From: Pseudoalteromonas sp. H71
GTDB taxonomy: Bacteria; Pseudomonadota; Gammaproteobacteria; Enterobacterales; Alteromonadaceae
Assembly: GCF_001468485.1 (NCBI RefSeq)
Contig: NZ_LODI01000046.1
Span: 62,001 to 126,000, forward strand
Reading direction: 5' to 3'
Length of the DNA stretch: 64,000 nucleotides
This document shows positions 54,687 through 64,000 of the stretch, piece by piece. The translations under genes were made by a program, and so were the position numbers. Numbering within the stretch: the first letter of the stretch is position 1; each line of letters begins with the position of its first letter. Below the pieces are notes generated by a model that was given only the letters and a program-made list of their open reading frames with translations, was not told the origin of the DNA and made no database searches.

Positions 54687-57479
54687 ATGAGTAACGTAAT
54701 ACAACTTCCTATTCAATTACAAAAACTTGGCCTGCAGCGTTATGAACAGCTTTACCCGCAGCACACGATAGAAAATGAAGTTGTAAGGTTATTAGCGTTA
54801 AGCGACTTTGCTTGGCGCTGTATTCAGTCGCAGCCGGATTTAAAAAGCGGGTTACTATGCGAAGCAGAAATTAAAAGCAGAGACATACCTTCTCCCTTTG
54901 AAAACTTAACATTGTCAGATATAAACGAAGCACAATGTCATCAGATACTTCGTAAATATCGTGAAAAATACTGGCTAAAAGTCGCTTTTCTAGATTTATG
55001 TTGTAACAACCCGATTGCAGATAGCATTGAATATATTAGCCTACTTGCAGATAAATTAATCCAAAGCGCTAACGAATGGGCGCACGCGCAAGTAGCCGCA
55101 CTCAATGGTGAGCCTTTAGATGAGCAAGGACACGCTTTGCCTTTAATGGTGCTTGGTATGGGCAAGTTAGGCGGTAAAGAACTTAACTATTCTTCCGATA
55201 TCGACCTTATTTTTGCATACCCTCGCAGTGTTAAAACTCAAGGCGGCCGAAAAAGTATCGAGGCGCAGGTGTTTTACACAAAAGTAGCCCAAAAGCTAAT
55301 AGCTGCACTTAATCAAACCACAGGGGATGGACAGGTATTTAGGGTCGATATGCGCCTTAGACCGTTTGGTGAAAGTGGCCCGCTGGTCATGAGCTTTAAC
55401 GCCATTGAAGATTATTACCAAGAGCAAGGGCGTGATTGGGAGCGTTATGCCATGCTCAAAAGCCGTTTAATTGGTACGCCTAATCATTACTGGGATGAAT
55501 TTAATCAATTACTTAAACCTTTTGTATACCGGCGCTATATTGATTTTTCGGTGATTGAATCGCTTCGTAAAATGAAACTTATGATTGCGCAAGAAGTCCG
55601 CCGTAAACGTTTAACCAATAATATAAAATTGGGGGCTGGCGGGATTCGAGAAGTTGAATTTATTGTTCAAGCACTGCAAATGGTGCGCGGTGGGCGAGAG
55701 GCTAATTTACAAACGCAATCGTTACTCAATGCGTTAAACCAATTAGCGTTAAACCAAGTTATTGATGATAGCGAAGCAAAAGAGTTAAAAAGTAATTATC
55801 TTTATTTACGAAAAGTAGAGCAATACCTGCAAATATTTGACGATCAACAAACGCAAACTCTGCCAGATGATGACATAAACCAGCAGCGGTTAAATTACTT
55901 ATTAGCAAAGCCAGACTTTGCTGCCTTAGTAAACGACATAGAGCGGGTAATGGGGCAGGTGCATAATGAGTTTATACAGGTAATAGGGGAAGAGACCGAG
56001 CCGCTAGATACCAATGAAGGCGCCTTTATAAGTGCGTGGGATCATGGCGATGTTAGTTTTTTAAATGAGCCTAAAGACGAATGGCAAGCTCCTTTACAAG
56101 ACTTTAAGCTTCGTTTGTCTAAAGTCAAAGTAGGAAATAGAGGGCGTGAAATACTCGACAAACTCATGCCTGCCATGCTTAAACAGCTGAGCGACTTTAA
56201 TGCCAGTGCAAGCGTATTTAGTACTGTGTGCCAAATTCTTAATAAAATTATTTCCCGCACGGCTTACTTAGAGTTGCTCTATGAAAACCCAGGCACGTTA
56301 AAGCAGTTGGTTTCTTTATGCTGCCACAGTAAGTGGATTGGCGAACATATTTCTCGCTATCCTATTTTACTTGATGAGTTAATTGACCCTGCCGTGCTTT
56401 ATAAGCCAACACCATTAAGCGCCTATAAAGACGAGATTCGTCAGTATTTTTTACGAATAGAACACGACGATTTAGAGCTACAAATGGAGTCGTTGAGGCA
56501 ATTTAAGCAAACTCATCAATTACGTATTGCCGCAGCAGATGCAACCGGTGTTCTTGATGTAATGAAAGTAAGCGATCACTTAACTGCATTGGCAGAAGCT
56601 ATAGTTGAGCAGGCGGTAAATATTGCATGGCACAACACAGTAAAGCGCTTTGGTATGCCGCCCAATACCGACCACGAACATAAAGGGTTTGCTGTTATTG
56701 CCTATGGTAAAACGGGTGGTTTTGAAGTGGGCTACGATTCAGATTTAGATCTTGTGTTTGTGCATAATCACGATGGTTCGAGTCAAACCAGTGGCGATAA
56801 AGCAATTGATTCACGCCAGTTTTATTTAAAGCTTGCCCAACGTTTAATGCACTTATTTAATACGCGAACGGCATCGGGTATTTTATATGAGTTAGACACG
56901 CGTCTTCGCCCTGAAGGTGCCTCGGGGTTACTTGCTATTAATTTAGAGAGTTTTAATCACTATCAACAAACACAAGCGTGGACATGGGAGCATCAAGCGC
57001 TGGTTCGTGCACGTATTATTTTAGGTCAAGATGAGTTAGCAGAGCGCTTTTCACTAATTCGTAAAAATATACTTTGTCAGTCGCGTGAAACGGCTATGTT
57101 AAAAGATGATGTCATTAAAATGCGAGAAAAAATGCGCGGTCACCTTGCTAAAGGCAACAGCCAGCAATTTGATTTAAAGCAAGATGCGGGTGGCATGGCC
57201 GACATTGAATTTATTACGCAATACCTTGTTCTTAAAAATGCACATGATAACGAGCAGCTAAGTGTATTTTCTGACAATGTAAGAATACTGACTGATGCTG
57301 CTAAAATAGGGAGTATTACAAAAGAGCAAAAGCAGCAGTTAATTAAAGCGTATATTGACTACCGTTCGTGCTACCACGTATTAAGCTTAAATCAGCAAGG
57401 AAAGCTAGTTGAACGCGAACAGTTTTTACAAGATATAACGAATGTAACTGCAATTTGGAAAGCAGTTTTTGAACTGTAG
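54687..57479 (+). CDS. glnE: GlnE, glutamine synthetase adenylyltransferase/deadenylylase
   Basis: A 930-residue bifunctional enzyme controlling glutamine synthetase. Two nucleotidyltransferase domains: LGMGKLGGKELNYSSDIDL (about 154-172) for deadenylylation and AYGKTGGFEVGYDSDLDLVF (about 671) for adenylylation, with a GlnD-like helical domain after each. Length normal. ATG at 54687 with agagga upstream. Ends at a strong terminator. Confidence 0.96.
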   Translation: MSNVIQLPIQLQKLGLQRYEQLYPQHTIENEVVRLLALSDFAWRCIQSQPDLKSGLLCEAEIKSRDIPSPFENLTLSDINEAQCHQILRKYREKYWLKVAFLDLCCNNPIADSIEYISLLADKLIQSANEWAHAQVAALNGEPLDEQGHALPLMVLGMGKLGGKELNYSSDIDLIFAYPRSVKTQGGRKSIEAQVFYTKVAQKLIAALNQTTGDGQVFRVDMRLRPFGESGPLVMSFNAIEDYYQEQGRDWERYAMLKSRLIGTPNHYWDEFNQLLKPFVYRRYIDFSVIESLRKMKLMIAQEVRRKRLTNNIKLGAGGIREVEFIVQALQMVRGGREANLQTQSLLNALNQLALNQVIDDSEAKELKSNYLYLRKVEQYLQIFDDQQTQTLPDDDINQQRLNYLLAKPDFAALVNDIERVMGQVHNEFIQVIGEETEPLDTNEGAFISAWDHGDVSFLNEPKDEWQAPLQDFKLRLSKVKVGNRGREILDKLMPAMLKQLSDFNASASVFSTVCQILNKIISRTAYLELLYENPGTLKQLVSLCCHSKWIGEHISRYPILLDELIDPAVLYKPTPLSAYKDEIRQYFLRIEHDDLELQMESLRQFKQTHQLRIAAADATGVLDVMKVSDHLTALAEAIVEQAVNIAWHNTVKRFGMPPNTDHEHKGFAVIAYGKTGGFEVGYDSDLDLVFVHNHDGSSQTSGDKAIDSRQFYLKLAQRLMHLFNTRTASGILYELDTRLRPEGASGLLAINLESFNHYQQTQAWTWEHQALVRARIILGQDELAERFSLIRKNILCQSRETAMLKDDVIKMREKMRGHLAKGNSQQFDLKQDAGGMADIEFITQYLVLKNAHDNEQLSVFSDNVRILTDAAKIGSITKEQKQQLIKAYIDYRSCYHVLSLNQQGKLVEREQFLQDITNVTAIWKAVFEL

Positions 57480-57546
57480 TGATATGGATTTTTTAATCAT
57501 ATTCATTCGCTTTGTAAGCAAATAAGATTTAGTGATGTGCTGATAT

Positions 57547-57574
57547 AAAAAATCACGCAAAAGCGTGATTTTTT
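57547..57574. terminator. Bidirectional intrinsic terminator
   Basis: AAAAAATCACGC, 4-nt loop, GCGTGATTTTTT between convergent glnE and the next gene. Confidence 0.88.
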
Positions 57575-57581
57575 ATACAAC

Positions 57582-58154
57582 TCAAATATTGAGTTTTAAA
57601 CAATTAGCGCGCACATATTCAGAGGGTAATTCAGTAATAACAGCCGCTCTTTGCTTATTACAAAAGTAGGTATAGACCTCGTGTTCAAAGTCATCATTTA
57701 TAGCTCTGCCCACTTGGTATAGGGCTGAGGTGAAATTACTGTCGACCCTAAAATGATCTTTAACGACATAGTCTTTACTTAAGTACCAATAAAGCTCAAT
57801 ACCTTCACTTTTAGCGTACTCAATTAAAACATCTTTTAATGTTGAACCGTTTTCGAAGCGTCTAGGCTCCACACTCCCTGTCCAACTTGCAGGCATGGGG
57901 GTAACAGTGCGGGTGCGTTCAGCTAAAACTCTATCGACAGTTTGATCTGGCTTCTTTAAACTCAATACGTATTGATCGCGCTCTTTGTTGCTTTTAACTT
58001 GATTTCGAATAGAGGCGTAAAAACGGGATAATCCTTCGGCAGCAGCATTTTTAGATTCTTTTAAATCTAATGTAGGCACATTTCCCATTAAAAAATAGGC
58101 CGCAAGCGCTATTAATATTACCGCAAATGACAAATATCTAATCCAAAACCACAT
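57582..58154 (-). CDS. TcpQ C-terminal domain-like membrane-anchored protein
   Basis: A 190-residue protein with an N-terminal membrane anchor (YLSFAVILIALAAYFLMG) and a C-terminal domain beginning PMPASWTGSVEPRRFENGST then LKDVLIEYAKSEGIELYWYL, like the TcpQ_C/PilL-type secretin accessory domain. Next to the lpxL gene. Assignment is moderate. Confidence 0.55.
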   Translation of the reverse strand: MWFWIRYLSFAVILIALAAYFLMGNVPTLDLKESKNAAAEGLSRFYASIRNQVKSNKERDQYVLSLKKPDQTVDRVLAERTRTVTPMPASWTGSVEPRRFENGSTLKDVLIEYAKSEGIELYWYLSKDYVVKDHFRVDSNFTSALYQVGRAINDDFEHEVYTYFCNKQRAAVITELPSEYVRANCLKLNI

Positions 58155-58198
58155 TACAACGACCACCCTTATTTATTCTTATTATTGTTATACCATTA

Positions 58199-59125
58199 CT
58201 ACTTGTAAAATGAAGGAGTATTTTTATCAGGTCGTGTTTTAAAGCGGCGGTGAAGCCACATATATTGCTCTGGCGCTGCATTAATTGAGAGCTCCATGCG
58301 TTGGTTTACGCGTGTAACATCGGCTTTGTCATCACCGCTTGGGAAGTTTTCAAGCTCTGGGATAATTTCTAAATGGTACTTTCCATTTTCGTCTCGGCGG
58401 GTAATTAAGCTCATTGTTTCGCAATTTTTACTGCCAGCAAACATCAGCGTACCGGTCGTGGTGGCGGTATCTTGTACAGCATAAAAAGGCACAAATTCGC
58501 AGCGGTTACGGCCGTAGTCTTGATCGGGTAAGTAGTAACACACCTTTTTATTTTTTAATGCTTTTAGTAAGCCTTTTACGTCTTTTTTACCGACCAAATA
58601 TTCATTGGAGCGAAGGCGACCATTAGTCGTAAAGTATTCCATTAACGGGTTATTGTGCGGCCGATAAAAACCAATACCCATACAGCCTAATCCCATTAAT
58701 CGGCCTGCCATTTCAAGGTGTAAAACATGGGGTACTAATAATAAAACCCCTTTGCCAGAGCGCTGCACTCGCTCAAAGTGTTCAAGCCCTTTTAAAGACC
58801 CTAACGCTTTTTGTGCACGCCACTTTGGCCACCACCATGCCATTCCGGTTTCAACCATCGCAATGCCGGTGTTTTCCATATTTTTTAGCACTAATGCTTT
58901 TTGATCTTCGTCACTCATTTCAGGAAAGCAACGTTTAATATTTACTTCGGCGATGTGTCGGCGGCGTTTCATGTATTTATGAACTAAACGGCCAAGTAGT
59001 TTGCCCAAGGCTAATTGAAGTTTTTGCGGAAGCCAAGAAATTAGGTATAAGAAAAAAACGCCAATCCACGTCAGCCAGTATCGAGGGCCTAAAAAAGATG
59101 CTTTAAAAGGAGATGAGGTGACCAC
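58199..59125 (-). CDS. lpxL: Lipid A lauroyl acyltransferase (LpxL/HtrB family)
   Basis: A 308-residue inner-membrane acyltransferase adding a secondary acyl chain to Kdo2-lipid IVA. One N-terminal TM (YWLTWIGVFFLYLISWLP); catalytic HX4E in VPHVLHLEMAG (about 130-140); FYRPHNNPLMEYF and YYLPDQDYGR follow the family. GTG start. LpxL rather than LpxM is likely because of the Glu, but chain specificity is not certain. Confidence 0.88.
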   Translation of the reverse strand: MVTSSPFKASFLGPRYWLTWIGVFFLYLISWLPQKLQLALGKLLGRLVHKYMKRRRHIAEVNIKRCFPEMSDEDQKALVLKNMENTGIAMVETGMAWWWPKWRAQKALGSLKGLEHFERVQRSGKGVLLLVPHVLHLEMAGRLMGLGCMGIGFYRPHNNPLMEYFTTNGRLRSNEYLVGKKDVKGLLKALKNKKVCYYLPDQDYGRNRCEFVPFYAVQDTATTTGTLMFAGSKNCETMSLITRRDENGKYHLEIIPELENFPSGDDKADVTRVNQRMELSINAAPEQYMWLHRRFKTRPDKNTPSFYK

Positions 59126-59181
59126 AAAAATTGCTCTAAAATTAAAAACGCTAGTTTAACGCTAAGCGCTGCAAAATACAA

Positions 59182-59204
59182 AAAGCCAGCATGTAGCTGG
59201 CTTT
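59182..59204 (-). terminator. Terminator after tolC
   Basis: AAAGCCAGC, 5-nt loop, GCTGGCTTT with flanking TACA/TGTA, 20 bp beyond the tolC stop on the minus strand. Confidence 0.75.
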
Positions 59205-59223
59205 GTATGTGTTTTGTGACTGT

Positions 59224-60579
59224 TTAGGCTGCTTTTAAACCCTGATTTATAGCTGCTAGGTCTTTGCTTGTTAGTGTACCCGCCGCTTGCTTTAAACGCA
59301 GAGTAGACAGCACATAACGATAACGTACATCAGCAAGGTTACGCTTAGCATTGTATAGATTTCGTGTGCTTACAAGTACATCAACAATTGTACGTGTGCC
59401 TACTTCAAAGCCTGCCTCTGTTGCTTTTAAAGCACTTTGGGCAGATACAACAGCTTGCTCTAGCGCTTTATAGGTTGCTATGTCAGACACTACTTGATTG
59501 TAAGACGTAATAACCGTGCGGGTAATTGCGCGGTAATTGGCTTCGTAATCTTGGCTAGCAGCAACGTAAAATGCACGTGCTTGATCGGTAGCTGCAACTG
59601 TTGCACCCCCAGAGTATAGAGGGAGACTAAAGTTAAGCCCTACTGAGGCAGAATCTGCACGAGGTGTTCTAGTTAGGCTTGTACCGTCTATATCTGTATC
59701 TGTTAAAGAGTCGCCATAACTTGCGCTTAGGGTTAGCTTTGGATAGTGACCCGCTCTTGCCAGTTTAATTTGATCTTGCGCTATATCTACGGTTACTTTA
59801 GCAACTTGCAAGCTAATATTTTTATCTTTAGCCATATTTAAAAAATCGCTAGAGTCTCGAGCTGGCTTAGTTGTAGAAAATGTCTCTGTGTTTAAAAAGT
59901 CTAACTTTGCGTGGTATTTACCCGTAATTTCACGCAGTTGCTCACGTGCTGTTTCCACTGAGTTATTAGCAATAATTTCTTGTGCAACTGAATTATCGAA
60001 CTGTGCCTGTGCTTCGTGTACATCGGTAATAGCCGTTAAACCAACAGCATAGCGTTGTTTAGTTTGTTCAAGCTGGCGCTCGATGGCGCGTTTTTCCGTT
60101 TTAATAAATTCAAGGTTATCAATCGCACTTAAAACATTAAAGTAGCCTTCAGCAACACGAACAATTAAATTTTGCTTAGCTGAATCGTATTGAGCATTTG
60201 CTTGCAAGGCTTGTTTGTCTGCAATGTCTAATGAGTTCCATGCGCCTAAATCAAACAAAGTTTGGCTTAAGCTAAGGCCACGTGTGAACTGATCGGAGTC
60301 GCTTTCGACTTTAACTTGGTTTGATAAATCCGTCACACTTTGAAAAGAGGTTGAGTCACTTTTTGTGTAACCCATTGTTAAACCAATTTGCGGCAATAAT
60401 GCAGCCATTGCAGTGTCTGCTTGGTAAGATTGTGCGTCTGCTTGGGCTTTTGCTTTTAAAACGGTAGGATCGTTGGCCGTTGCAATTTCAAAAACTTGTA
60501 GTAAATCTTCAGCGTTTGCTGCTGTTGTGCCTAATGCGCATGATAAACTAACTAGCGCCGCAAGAATGTTCTTTTTCAT
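59224..60579 (-). CDS. tolC: TolC outer membrane efflux channel
   Basis: A 451-residue outer membrane factor: signal peptide (to about residue 23, ANAED), then two homologous halves with YNQVVSDIATYKALEQAV and the conserved SLPLYSGGATVAATDQARA, GFEVGTRTIVDVLVSTRNLY. Partner of tripartite efflux pumps and type I secretion. Divergent from nudF as in E. coli. Confidence 0.94.
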   Translation of the reverse strand: MKKNILAALVSLSCALGTTAANAEDLLQVFEIATANDPTVLKAKAQADAQSYQADTAMAALLPQIGLTMGYTKSDSTSFQSVTDLSNQVKVESDSDQFTRGLSLSQTLFDLGAWNSLDIADKQALQANAQYDSAKQNLIVRVAEGYFNVLSAIDNLEFIKTEKRAIERQLEQTKQRYAVGLTAITDVHEAQAQFDNSVAQEIIANNSVETAREQLREITGKYHAKLDFLNTETFSTTKPARDSSDFLNMAKDKNISLQVAKVTVDIAQDQIKLARAGHYPKLTLSASYGDSLTDTDIDGTSLTRTPRADSASVGLNFSLPLYSGGATVAATDQARAFYVAASQDYEANYRAITRTVITSYNQVVSDIATYKALEQAVVSAQSALKATEAGFEVGTRTIVDVLVSTRNLYNAKRNLADVRYRYVLSTLRLKQAAGTLTSKDLAAINQGLKAA

Positions 60580-60730
60580 GTGTTGTTCGGTCCTTAGACA
60601 ATTTTTATACTAAAACCATGGTAACCTGTTTTACGTAATAACTAAAAATAAAAAGAGTAAAACAGTGCGTCGAAATGTAACAGAATATATTAACGTACTT
60701 CAAAGTTTTTAATAAGTAGAGGATGCTTAC

Positions 60731-61369
60731 GTGCCAGATAAAAAACTTGTTCAGTTTACGCATAAAGATGTCAGTGTAAAGCCGGTTAAAAATTTGTATA
60801 AAGGCTTTTTTCAGGTTGATTTGTATCAGTTTGAACACGCCTTGTTTGCGGGTGGTAAATCAAAACTTATTAGTCGCGAGATTTTAGAGCGTGGAGACGC
60901 CATTGCCGTGCTGCCTTACGATCCGGTGTCAGATACTGTGCTTTTAATAGAACAAATACGTATAGGGGCTATTAAAAGCAAGCATTCTCCCTGGCTACTA
61001 GAATGTATTGCTGGCATGACTGATGGCAGTGACGATTACGAATCGGTAGTAAAAAAAGAGGCGTATGAAGAGGCTGGGCTTAATTTAACAGAACTTGAAT
61101 TTATGCTTTCGTATCTTTCAAGCCCCGGTGGTACAACAGAGCGACTACATTTGTATCTTGCTCGAGCCGATTTAAGTGAGGTTGAATCTGGTGTGTATGG
61201 CCTTGAAACCGAGGGTGAAGATATAAAAACTCACGTACTTAGCGTTGATGATGCACTCGCTCGCCTCAATAACGGTGAAATGGATAATGCCGCAACGGTT
61301 ATTTGTATGCAGTGGCTTGCGCTTAACCACGAAAAAATGAAACACAAGTGGACAGACTCTTCTTCATAG
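60731..61369 (+). CDS. nudF: ADP-ribose pyrophosphatase NudF
   Basis: A 212-residue Nudix hydrolase. The Nudix box is GMTDGSDDYESVVKKEAYEE followed by AGL, with Lys in place of the usual Arg of REUXEE. LLIEQIRIGAIKSKHSPWLLE and SSPGGTTERLHLYLA are typical of NudF. GTG start with agagga upstream. First gene of nudF-yqiB-cpdA-yqiA-parE. Confidence 0.93.
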   Translation: MPDKKLVQFTHKDVSVKPVKNLYKGFFQVDLYQFEHALFAGGKSKLISREILERGDAIAVLPYDPVSDTVLLIEQIRIGAIKSKHSPWLLECIAGMTDGSDDYESVVKKEAYEEAGLNLTELEFMLSYLSSPGGTTERLHLYLARADLSEVESGVYGLETEGEDIKTHVLSVDDALARLNNGEMDNAATVICMQWLALNHEKMKHKWTDSSS

Positions 61370-61402
61370 CCGCAAATGGGCTAACAGTATAATGGTGGTA
61401 TT

Positions 61403-61861
61403 TTGACAGTACAATTAGCAACAAATCGATATATCCAAAGCCTCCCAAAGTATTTAACGCTTTGTGAGCACAATTACTTACGACTTTTAAAATTATTACC
61501 GCCTGAGCGAACGGTTGGCAACAGCCGAGAAGTAAAGCTGGGCAGCAGTGAGTTTGCGACTAAAGTTGATGGTAGTGCAAAATACACCATGGATATTTCG
61601 ATTAAGCAGCTAAGCGGCATGCTAAAAGGGATTGCACCGCTTTATTTAACGGTTAGGTTGTATCACGATGCTAAAGTGGCTGAAATTATTCATCACGATT
61701 ATCATCAGCGCATTAAGCCTTCTTATGGTTATCCTAATCCCAAAATGCATCAAAAAGATGAAAAGTACCAACTTAATGCATTTTTATACGACTGGCTTGT
61801 CGCCTGTGTAGAGCATGGACAAGCAACATTAAATTGGGATGTAAACAATGGCTTGGTTTGA
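61403..61861 (+). CDS. yqiB: DUF1249 protein (YqiB)
   Basis: A 152-residue protein of the YqiB/DUF1249 family (LPKYLTLCEHNYLRLLKLLP; YHDAKVAEIIHHDYHQRI). The first in-frame start is a TTG at 61403; no ATG fits the frame upstream. Overlaps cpdA by 14 nt. Function unknown. Confidence 0.9.
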   Translation: MTVQLATNRYIQSLPKYLTLCEHNYLRLLKLLPPERTVGNSREVKLGSSEFATKVDGSAKYTMDISIKQLSGMLKGIAPLYLTVRLYHDAKVAEIIHHDYHQRIKPSYGYPNPKMHQKDEKYQLNAFLYDWLVACVEHGQATLNWDVNNGLV

Positions 61862-62633
61862 TGACCCTTATCGCATTGATAAATCGTCGCTACGCATAGC
61901 ACACATTACCGATTGCCATTTATTCTCTGATAAAACGGGTGAGTACTTTGGCGTAAATACCGCACATTATTTTGCACATGCGCTGGCTCATATGGTTAAG
62001 CAATCCCTTGATTTTGTAATATTTGGCGGCGACCTCACGCAAGATCACAGTGCAGAGTCCTATTTTTTGTTTAGTGAGCTTATTGAGCAAAGCGATTTAA
62101 CGTGCCCTGTTTTTTGGGTGCCGGGTAATCACGATGACATCATGTTACTCAACAGAATGAGTGGTGGGCAAATAAATCGCGCTAAACATATAGTCGCAAA
62201 TGGCGTTGAGTTATTACTTATTAATTCAAAAGGGCCAACCCCTGCAGGGTGGGTGAGTGGGGCACATTTGGACGAAATGACTGAGCGCCTTATCGCATCT
62301 TCTAGCCCCAAAATAATATTTTGCCACCATAATCCACTCCCCATTAATGGCTACTTAGACAAACACATGCTGGAAAACGGACCACAATTACTTAATATAT
62401 TAGTTAATAGCGAAAACGTTTTTGGTTTGTTTCACGGCCATGTTCACAATGAATACATGCAAACATTTAGAACGCTCCCCATCTACGCGACTCCTGCCAG
62501 CTCGGTACAGTTTAAAAAACACAGTCCTGATTGGATACAACAAGACATAGGGCCAGCATACAGGCTGATATGTATAAGCACGAAAAAAGATAATATAAGC
62601 ACAGATATGGAAGTAGTATGGCTAAACGGGTAA
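61848..62633 (+). CDS. cpdA: CpdA, 3',5'-cyclic-AMP phosphodiesterase
   Basis: A 261-residue metallophosphoesterase with DCHLF, GGDLTQDHS, GNHDD, FCHHNPLPI and GHVHNE, the full set of binuclear metal ligands. It lowers cAMP. Overlaps yqiB and yqiA at either end. Confidence 0.94.
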   Translation: MAWFDDPYRIDKSSLRIAHITDCHLFSDKTGEYFGVNTAHYFAHALAHMVKQSLDFVIFGGDLTQDHSAESYFLFSELIEQSDLTCPVFWVPGNHDDIMLLNRMSGGQINRAKHIVANGVELLLINSKGPTPAGWVSGAHLDEMTERLIASSSPKIIFCHHNPLPINGYLDKHMLENGPQLLNILVNSENVFGLFHGHVHNEYMQTFRTLPIYATPASSVQFKKHSPDWIQQDIGPAYRLICISTKKDNISTDMEVVWLNG

Positions 62634-63178
62634 TCTATATTCATGGTTTTAATAGCTCAGATAAATCATATAAAGCTGTGCGCTTTGGCGAGCTTATGGC
62701 ACACTATGACGTTGACTATTTTGTACCGTGCCTAAACCATGAGCCCATACAAGCCATCATAGCGCTTGAGCAATTACTTACACCTAATACTGTTTTATTA
62801 GGAAGCTCATTAGGTGGATTTTTTGCCACGTATTTATCGCAGCGTTATCAAATTCCTGCAGTGGTTATAAATCCCGCGGTTGCGCCATATAGTTTATTAA
62901 AGCCGTTGCTTGGTTTAAATTATAATCCGTATCAAGATTATCATTATGAATTGAATAACAGCCACATAGCGGCTTTAAAAGCATTGGCTGTAGATGACTT
63001 AAAACACCCTGAATTGCTGTATTTATTACAGCAAACAGGCGATGAAGTATTAAATTTTCAGCACGCAGTAAATTATTATTCGCAATGTAAACAAAGGGTC
63101 GAGTTTGGTGGCGATCATAGCTACCTTGGTTTTGAACAAACCTTTGCAAGTATTGTAGATTTTCTTAAAATCACGTAA
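62618..63178 (+). CDS. yqiA: YqiA family esterase
   Basis: A 186-residue alpha/beta hydrolase of the YqiA/UPF0227 family: IYIHGFNSSDKSYKA, the nucleophile elbow LLGSSLGGFFATYL (Ser about 68), and His in GGDHSYLGFE. Overlaps cpdA by 16 nt. Confidence 0.93.
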   Translation: MAKRVIYIHGFNSSDKSYKAVRFGELMAHYDVDYFVPCLNHEPIQAIIALEQLLTPNTVLLGSSLGGFFATYLSQRYQIPAVVINPAVAPYSLLKPLLGLNYNPYQDYHYELNNSHIAALKALAVDDLKHPELLYLLQQTGDEVLNFQHAVNYYSQCKQRVEFGGDHSYLGFEQTFASIVDFLKIT

Positions 63179-63220
63179 AACTAGTTAAGCATAGCCTTAG
63201 CGCATATAAAGATAAAAACT

Positions 63221-64000
63221 ATGAGTGATCAAAATTATAACGCCGAAGCCATTGAGGTACTCAATGGATTAGATCCGGTAAAAAGACGCCCAGGGATGTA
63301 CACTGATACTGTACGTCCAAACCATTTAGGCCAAGAGGTTATCGATAACAGTGTCGATGAAGCTATGGCGGGTCATGCAACTAAAATTGACGTAATTCTA
63401 CACGAAGACAATTCGCTTGAAGTCAGTGATGACGGCCGTGGTATGCCAATCGATATTCACCCAGAAGAAGGTATTCCTGGGATAGAGCTTATTTTTACTA
63501 AGCTGCATGCCGGTGGTAAATTCTCAAACAAAAACTACCAGTTTTCAGGTGGTTTACACGGGGTAGGTATTTCGGTTGTAAATGCATTATCTACACGTGT
63601 AGAAGTAACCGTTCGCCGCGATGCACAGCAATATAGAATGGCGTTTGAAAACGGCGATAAAGTTGAGGATCTAAACGTTATAGGCACTGTCGGTAAACGC
63701 AACACCGGGACTACCGTGCGCTTTTGGGCCGATGCCAGCTATTTTGACTCTGCTAATTACTCCATAGCCAAGCTTAATCATTTATTGAAAGCCAAAGCGG
63801 TACTTTGCCCAGGTTTGCGTATCAAATTTGTTAATAAACAAACAAAAGAAACCCAAGAGTGGTTTTACGAAACCGGCTTAAAAGATTATTTAATTGAAGC
63901 GGTTAAAGGTTTTGAAACGCTGCCACAAGACCCATTTGTTGGTGAGTTTAAAAGCGCTATTGAAGGCGTAGATTGGGCCGTAGTATGGCTGCCAGAGGGC
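63221..64000 (+). CDS. parE: Topoisomerase IV subunit B ParE, N-terminal part
   Basis: The first 260 codons of ParE; the rest lies right of the window. GHKL ATPase motifs: EVIDNSVDEAMAGH, SDDGRGMPIDIHPE, GGLHGVGISVVNAL, and the transducer start. It decatenates chromosomes with ParC. 42 bp after yqiA. Confidence 0.97.
   Translation, partial: MSDQNYNAEAIEVLNGLDPVKRRPGMYTDTVRPNHLGQEVIDNSVDEAMAGHATKIDVILHEDNSLEVSDDGRGMPIDIHPEEGIPGIELIFTKLHAGGKFSNKNYQFSGGLHGVGISVVNALSTRVEVTVRRDAQQYRMAFENGDKVEDLNVIGTVGKRNTGTTVRFWADASYFDSANYSIAKLNHLLKAKAVLCPGLRIKFVNKQTKETQEWFYETGLKDYLIEAVKGFETLPQDPFVGEFKSAIEGVDWAVVWLPEG

Overview
The window looks like the chromosome of a marine gammaproteobacterium of the Pseudoalteromonas/Alteromonadales type. 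The reasons are AT-rich DNA, the tolC / nudF-yqiB-cpdA-yqiA-parE order, the hemW-rdgB-DUF4426-yggT-proC-yggS / pilT-pilU cluster, a ZntR-SO_0444 efflux pair, and protein sequences typical of that order. The species is an inference.

Layout. (1) Positions 1 to about 20,890 are the right-hand part of an integrated genomic island whose left end lies outside the window. Its cargo starts with a copper cluster: the end of a CopA-type Cu(I) ATPase followed by six small envelope or periplasmic metal-handling genes. It continues with a nested patch of mobile DNA. A glutaredoxin-MauE gene is cut by an IS256-family insertion sequence (ends at about 4204 and 10249). That IS is itself split by a Tn3-type mercury transposon carrying merR-T-P-C-A-D, a serine resolvase with candidate res repeats, and a 38-bp Tn3-like end at 9373-9410. 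A tnpA scrap remains at its left edge. (2) Positions 10,441-20,783 hold a tightly packed six-gene operon on the minus strand, which is the mobility engine of the island. In transcription order it encodes a 1090-aa tyrosine recombinase, a 789-aa tyrosine recombinase, a coiled-coil protein, a small helix-turn-helix-like protein, a RecD-like helicase with damaged catalytic motifs, and a third tyrosine recombinase. (3) At about 20,888 host DNA resumes in mid-gene with the 3' part of a phoH-family ATPase gene, exactly at the GKT of its Walker A motif. The island therefore appears to have integrated in the codons of that conserved P-loop.

(4) From 21.5 kb on the window is chromosomal: a tripartite hybrid histidine kinase overlapping a REC-GGDEF diguanylate cyclase; a DUF3192 lipoprotein; a hydroxyacid dehydrogenase; zntR with an SO_0444-family Cu/Zn exporter; acyltransferase, DUF1289 and GNAT genes; a 1504-aa propeller-PAS-GGDEF-EAL regulator; an ADP-forming acyl-CoA ligase/GNAT protein; and a SIMPL protein. 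Next come housekeeping clusters (DUF885 peptidase, hemW, rdgB, yggT, proC, yggS, pilT, pilU, ruvX, yqgE, gshB, rsmE, glnE, lpxL, tolC, nudF, yqiB, cpdA, yqiA, and the start of parE). pilT has an in-frame TGA at codon 261 that removes the C-terminal AIRNLIRE region.

The items most worth following up are the six-gene recombinase/helicase operon with its phoH P-loop target, the nested IS256/Tn3-mer structure, and the interrupted pilT.
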